From contig JAITAN010000182.1 in assembly GCA_031284105.1 (NCBI GenBank), forward strand, positions 1-17,141: DNA of 17,141 bases, read 5' to 3'. The translations under genes and the position numbers were made by a program. Under the pieces are notes generated by a model. That model worked only from the letters and a program-made list of their open reading frames with translations. It did not search any database and was not told the origin of the DNA. Origin of the DNA: Treponema sp. (lineage in GTDB: Bacteria; Spirochaetota; Spirochaetia; Treponematales; Breznakiellaceae). Below, in pieces: positions 13,895-17,141 of this stretch (positions are counted from its first letter, which is position 1; each line of letters begins with the position of its first letter).

Positions 13895-15312
13895 ATAATC
13901 TGATTACTACACTCTCGGAAATGTTCTCATATACCTTTCTCGTCAGGGCTTTTATAGTCGGCGCTTTGGTCTCAATATGCTCGGCGCTGCTCGGCGTGAG
14001 CCTCGTCCTGAAACGGTATTCCATGATAGGAGACGGTCTTTCCCATGTCGGGTTCGGCACGCTCGCGCTGGCAACCGCGTTTAACCTCGCGCCCCTTTCG
14101 GTTTCTATTCCCATTGTCATACTCACGGCGTTTCTGCTTTTGCGTTTGGGCGAAAAAAGCCTTATAAAAGGAGACGCCGCTATTGCGATTGTATCGACAA
14201 GTTCTCTCGCCCTCGGCGTCATCATAATATCGCAAACAACCGGCATGAACACCGATGTATGCAATTATTTATTCGGCAGTATCCTTGCCATGAATAAAAA
14301 TGACGTGTATTTGAGCATCGCCTTGTCAATTACGGTACTTGCGTTGTTTATCGTGTTTTACCATAAACTATTTGCCATAACGTTTGACGAAACGTTCGCC
14401 AAGGCGACCGGCGTCCGTACCGGTTTGTATAATATGCTTATCGCTTTTTTAACCGCGATTACCATTGTGCTGGGTATGCGTATGATGGGGGCCATGCTTA
14501 TTTCAGCGCTCATCATTTTTCCCGCGCTTACCGCAATGCGTATTTTCAAGCAATTTAAGAGCGTAAGTATATGCTCCGTGTGTATTTCAATACTCTGTTT
14601 TTTCAGCGGTATTGTTATTTCGTATGTATATGCAATGCCCACCGGCGCAAGCGTTGTGCTGGTAAATATCATTGCTTTTATAGTATTTTGGACAATCAGT
14701 TCACTTAGAAAGAGAGGAGCGATTATGAAGAATGCAGGCGTAAGCGTTGTAAGCGTATTCGCGGCGTTTATATGCGTGCTGCTTGCCGGCGGTTGCAGCA
14801 ACGCAAAAGAACAAACTCAAACCGCCGCTGCGGATGGAGCGGCGTCCGCGTTCAGCGCGCCGAAAAGCAACAATGCGGGAACGCTATCGGTAGCCTTGCC
14901 GGACGGCGCGGCGGAGGTCAAAGAGGACGCGGTAAAGCAGGGCGGCGGTCTTGTTGAAATAAAAGAAAAGCTGTTTATCGCGCAGGTAAATGACGTATAC
15001 CTCAACCCTGAAGAGTATTTCGGCAAAACGATAAAACTACAAGGGCTTTTTAAGATACAGCGGTACGAGGATACAACCTATTGTTTTGTGCTCCGGTACG
15101 GTCCCGGATGCTGCGGGAGCGATGGAAATGCAGGCTTTGAGGTGGCGTGGGATGACGGCTCGCTTCAACCGCAATACCCCAAAGAGGACGATTGGGTGGA
15201 AGCGACCGGCGTACTAAAAAGCTACGAGGAGGAGGGCTTCCCCTATTTGTACCTCGCTCTAAGCGATCTTACGCTTCCGGAAGCGCGGGGCGCGGAATTT
15301 GTAACGCAGTAG
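13891..15312 (+). CDS. Metal ABC transporter permease continuing in frame into a lipoprotein
   Basis: One open frame of 473 codons encodes two proteins' worth of sequence. Codons 1-275 are an ABC-3 family permease (ZnuB/MntC-like) with about eight or nine membrane spans; diagnostic blocks are LVLKRYSMIGDGLSHVGFG near the N terminus and GMRMMGAMLISALIIFPAL. From Met279 a complete lipoprotein begins, with signal peptide and lipobox LLAGGC and a soluble domain of about 150 residues. Homologous permeases usually stop at about codon 275. There is no stop at the junction, and Met279 has its own AGAGGAG site, so the lipoprotein may be made both as a fusion and independently. It overlaps the ATPase gene by four nt. 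Confidence 0.85.
   Translation: MNNLITTLSEMFSYTFLVRAFIVGALVSICSALLGVSLVLKRYSMIGDGLSHVGFGTLALATAFNLAPLSVSIPIVILTAFLLLRLGEKSLIKGDAAIAIVSTSSLALGVIIISQTTGMNTDVCNYLFGSILAMNKNDVYLSIALSITVLALFIVFYHKLFAITFDETFAKATGVRTGLYNMLIAFLTAITIVLGMRMMGAMLISALIIFPALTAMRIFKQFKSVSICSVCISILCFFSGIVISYVYAMPTGASVVLVNIIAFIVFWTISSLRKRGAIMKNAGVSVVSVFAAFICVLLAGGCSNAKEQTQTAAADGAASAFSAPKSNNAGTLSVALPDGAAEVKEDAVKQGGGLVEIKEKLFIAQVNDVYLNPEEYFGKTIKLQGLFKIQRYEDTTYCFVLRYGPGCCGSDGNAGFEVAWDDGSLQPQYPKEDDWVEATGVLKSYEEEGFPYLYLALSDLTLPEARGAEFVTQ
14725..15312 (+). CDS. Lipoprotein, possible independent product within the permease ORF
   Basis: ATG 14725 is in frame with the permease and preceded by AGAGGAG with a 5-nt gap. The 195-residue product has a signal peptide ending in a spirochaete-like lipobox (LLAGGC), a low-complexity Ala/Ser linker, and a domain from about residue 75 to 195. 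This domain has RYGPGCCGSDGNAGFEV and KEDDWVEATGVL, which recalls the C-terminal CC-containing OB-like domain of YcgQ/TIGR03943 proteins (a family linked with metal-related loci). That resemblance is by memory, not alignment. With no ZnuA in the cluster, it may be a metal-related periplasmic partner of the transporter. Confidence 0.6.
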   Translation: MKNAGVSVVSVFAAFICVLLAGGCSNAKEQTQTAAADGAASAFSAPKSNNAGTLSVALPDGAAEVKEDAVKQGGGLVEIKEKLFIAQVNDVYLNPEEYFGKTIKLQGLFKIQRYEDTTYCFVLRYGPGCCGSDGNAGFEVAWDDGSLQPQYPKEDDWVEATGVLKSYEEEGFPYLYLALSDLTLPEARGAEFVTQ

Positions 15313-15343
15313 GACCGCCGGAGGCGCCGCATCCTTTGGGAAA

Positions 15344-15367
15344 CGCGCCCGGCGCGGATTTCTTCTA
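15344..15367 (+). terminator. GC-rich hairpin with T-rich tail, candidate terminator
   Basis: CGCGC-CCG-GCGCG at 15344-15356 followed by GATTTCTTCTA. Its position 30 nt after the lipoprotein stop fits a terminator of the metal cluster; the T tract is interrupted, so efficiency is uncertain. Confidence 0.4.
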
Positions 15368-15396
15368 TTGAAATCTCCTTTTTTTACCGATATAAT
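15368..15396 (+). promoter_or_regulatory. Near-consensus sigma70 promoter of the exported TPR gene
   Basis: TTGAAA (15368-15373), 17-nt spacer, perfect TATAAT (15391-15396). ATG 15405 follows after 8 nt, so the predicted transcript has 0-3 nt of leader and no ribosome binding site. Confidence 0.75.
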
Positions 15397-15404
15397 AAAA
15401 AGCC

Positions 15405-16526
15405 ATGAAGAAATATCCGCTCATCGTTGCATTTATGTTTCTCTCCTTGCAGGCATTCGCCCAAAGGGTAGCGTATCCCTACTGGTATATTCTTGAGCAG
15501 GGGAAGAGTTCTTTCAGAAGCGGTCGATACGGCGATGCGCTCAACGCTTTTGAAGACGCTAAACGAAACCGCAGCGCGATGTATGAAAAGATGGAGCAAG
15601 ACTTCATCGCCGTTCTTTCCATGTATGAAGTACGGCGTATGAGGGATTCCCTTGATGATATTGAACGGTACATTACGCTCAATTATCTTGACAACGCGGC
15701 GGCCGCGCTCAGGGAACTCTATTTCCGTGTTCCCAGGCAATCGCTGTACGGTTCCGCAAACAATGCGCTTAAGGCAATCGGAGCTCTGAAGCATTATCCT
15801 GAAGCGGAATACTGGATCGGAGAGGTATACCGTATCGAGGGAGAACTTAACCTTGCCCTTATACAGTACCAAAAGGCGTATGAGCAGAGGGCAACCCTTG
15901 AAAACCCGAATTTTACCATAGATATCCTTTATGAGATCGTCGGTATACTTCAGATAAAGCAGGATTATACCGGAATGGAAAGATGGTCCCAGACCCTCTT
16001 GGCCTTGGACGGCGTATGGTCGGGTAATTCCGCTCAGTTGTACACGCGGAACGCCATGTCGCGATTGCTTGAAAGCGACGGCGGCATACACCGCTTTCTG
16101 ACGGTGTACCGTTACGACAATGCCCAGATCGAACGGGTACACCGGCTTTTAGGCTTTTTTTACTACGATTCCGGCAGGCATGGCGCCGCGCAGGAGCATT
16201 TGCTGTTTTCATTCTTAATAAATAGTACGCTTATTATCAACGAACTCATCAGAAACCGGTATGATTTTGAGTTTACCTCTCTGGAAGCGCTGTTTGAAGA
16301 AGCGGAGATGAACGTCGTTTTGGCTGATTTTATGTCTGATACGGAATACTACAAAACACTGTATTATCTCGGCTGCGCCTTATACGCAAACGGCAAAGCG
16401 CCGCCGGCCCGCGAACTGTGGACCGTCTTGGCCGGCCGCCGCGCCGTAGCAGGCGAATGGGCCGTCCGCGCCGCAAACCAGTTGAAATCGCCCGTCATTG
16501 AAAAACCCAAGGAATCGCTCCGGTGA
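15405..16526 (+). CDS. Exported TPR-like repeat protein
   Basis: A 373-residue protein with a signal peptide (MKKYPLIVAFMFLSLQAFA, cleavage probably after Ala19); there is no lipobox Cys. The mature part is mainly helical. TPR-like units are recognisable near the start (YWYILEQGKSSFRSGRYGDALNAFEDA), in the middle (AEYWIGEVYRIEGELNLALIQYQKAY, broken here by context) and near the end (YYLGCALYANGKAPPARELW). It is likely a periplasmic scaffold; the partner is unknown. Such proteins are common in Treponema and are often near cell envelope genes. The stop codon TGA 16524-16526 is in the first unit of the 23-bp repeat array, so the last residues (SLR) are encoded by repeat DNA. Confidence 0.8.
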   Translation: MKKYPLIVAFMFLSLQAFAQRVAYPYWYILEQGKSSFRSGRYGDALNAFEDAKRNRSAMYEKMEQDFIAVLSMYEVRRMRDSLDDIERYITLNYLDNAAAALRELYFRVPRQSLYGSANNALKAIGALKHYPEAEYWIGEVYRIEGELNLALIQYQKAYEQRATLENPNFTIDILYEIVGILQIKQDYTGMERWSQTLLALDGVWSGNSAQLYTRNAMSRLLESDGGIHRFLTVYRYDNAQIERVHRLLGFFYYDSGRHGAAQEHLLFSFLINSTLIINELIRNRYDFEFTSLEALFEEAEMNVVLADFMSDTEYYKTLYYLGCALYANGKAPPARELWTVLAGRRAVAGEWAVRAANQLKSPVIEKPKESLR

Positions 16527-17141
16527 TCCGTCCGCGCATACCCGCCCCGTATCCGCCCGATACACCGCCGGCGATCCGATCGCATACGCATCCCGTATCC
16601 GCCTGTTACAGCACCGGCGATCCGAGCGTATACCCGCCCCGTATCCGTCCCGATACACCGCCGGTGATCCGAGCGCATACCTGCTCCATATCCACTCTGT
16701 ACACTGCCGATGTACCGCTCTGTACACTGTCGATGTACCGCCCGGTACACTGCCGGTGATCCGCTCGTATACCAGAGCCGTATTCGCCCGCATACCCGCT
16801 CCGTATCCGCATATGTACCCCCTCCGTATCCGTCCGGTACACCATCGATGTACCGCCCTGTACACTGTCGATGTACCACCCGGTACACTGTCGATGTACC
16901 GTCCGGTACACTGCCGGTGTACCGCTCTGTACACAGGCGGCGATCCGAGCGCATACCCGCTCCCTATCCGCCCGATACACCGCCGGTGATCCGCTCGTAT
17001 ACCAGAGCCGTATTCGTCCGGTACACCGCCGGTGATCCGCTCGTATACCAGAGCCGTATCCGCCCGCATACCCGCTCCGTATCCGCCCGGTACACTGCCG
17101 GTGATCCGCTCGTATACCAGAGCCGTATTCGCCCGATACAC
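16518..17141. repeat. Degenerate 23-bp tandem repeat array, about 27 units, open at the right edge
   Basis: Units of 22-24 nt follow one another without spacers from within the 3' end of the upstream gene to the window edge. Typical units are TGCCGGTGATCCGCTCGTATAC, CAGAGCCGTATTCGCCCG(C/A)TAC-type, and TGTCGATGTACCGCCCGGTACAC-type. Nearly every unit ends in GTATAC, CATAC, GATACAC or GTACAC. Higher-order order is visible: units near 16752-16814 recur near 17021-17084. As 23 is not a multiple of three, every unit changes frame; frames are still largely free of stops on both strands, which creates long apparent ORFs, including one of 253 codons on the - strand. I do not call them genes. Confidence 0.85.

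Noticed and set aside
16518..17141. CRISPR array
   Set aside because: Units are contiguous and degenerate with no unique spacers; no cas gene is in the window.

Overview
The window looks like a chromosomal segment from a spirochaete, most likely a Treponema-type bacterium. The reasons are a mid-GC genome by eye, lipoprotein and TPR/LamG exported proteins of the kind common in that group, several promoters placed almost on top of start codons, and numerous short tandem repeats between genes. This is inference from gene style; no rRNA or tRNA gene is present to prove it.

Layout: (1) 1-4516, a compact L-rhamnose catabolic operon on the + strand: mutarotase rhaM, a double-domain class II aldolase in the rhamnulose-1-phosphate aldolase position, isomerase rhaA, kinase rhaB. 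Together they can convert beta-L-rhamnose to dihydroxyacetone phosphate and L-lactaldehyde; no transporter or regulator lies inside the window. (2) 4517-5370, an unusual gene-poor stretch with a four-copy 21-bp repeat, a 10-bp GC-rich hairpin, a cluster of overlapping hairpins, and a probable 47-residue small ORF with a strong ribosome binding site. (3) 5367-6320, a PflX-like radical SAM protein on the - strand, divergent from the next cluster. (4) 6511-11444, a + strand run of an exported LamG/Fn3 protein, a TPR protein, an HDOD protein and a metallo-beta-lactamase-fold hydrolase with a 38-bp dyad in front of it. (5) 11780-12514, recO. (6) 12603-15312, a metal (probably zinc) uptake cluster: small Cys/His membrane protein, a 32-residue mini-ORF, an ATPase (ZnuC-like), and a permease (ZnuB-like) that runs in frame into a lipoprotein. 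No ZnuA binding protein is seen. (7) 15405-16526, an exported TPR-like protein. (8) 16518-17141 and beyond the edge, about 27 copies of a degenerate 23-bp tandem repeat.

The most notable items are the in-frame permease-lipoprotein junction in a zinc cluster lacking ZnuA, the large 23-bp repeat array, the hairpin-rich leader with its small ORF, and a recurring architecture in which a sigma70-like -10 box sits 6-8 nt before the start codon, which predicts leaderless mRNAs.
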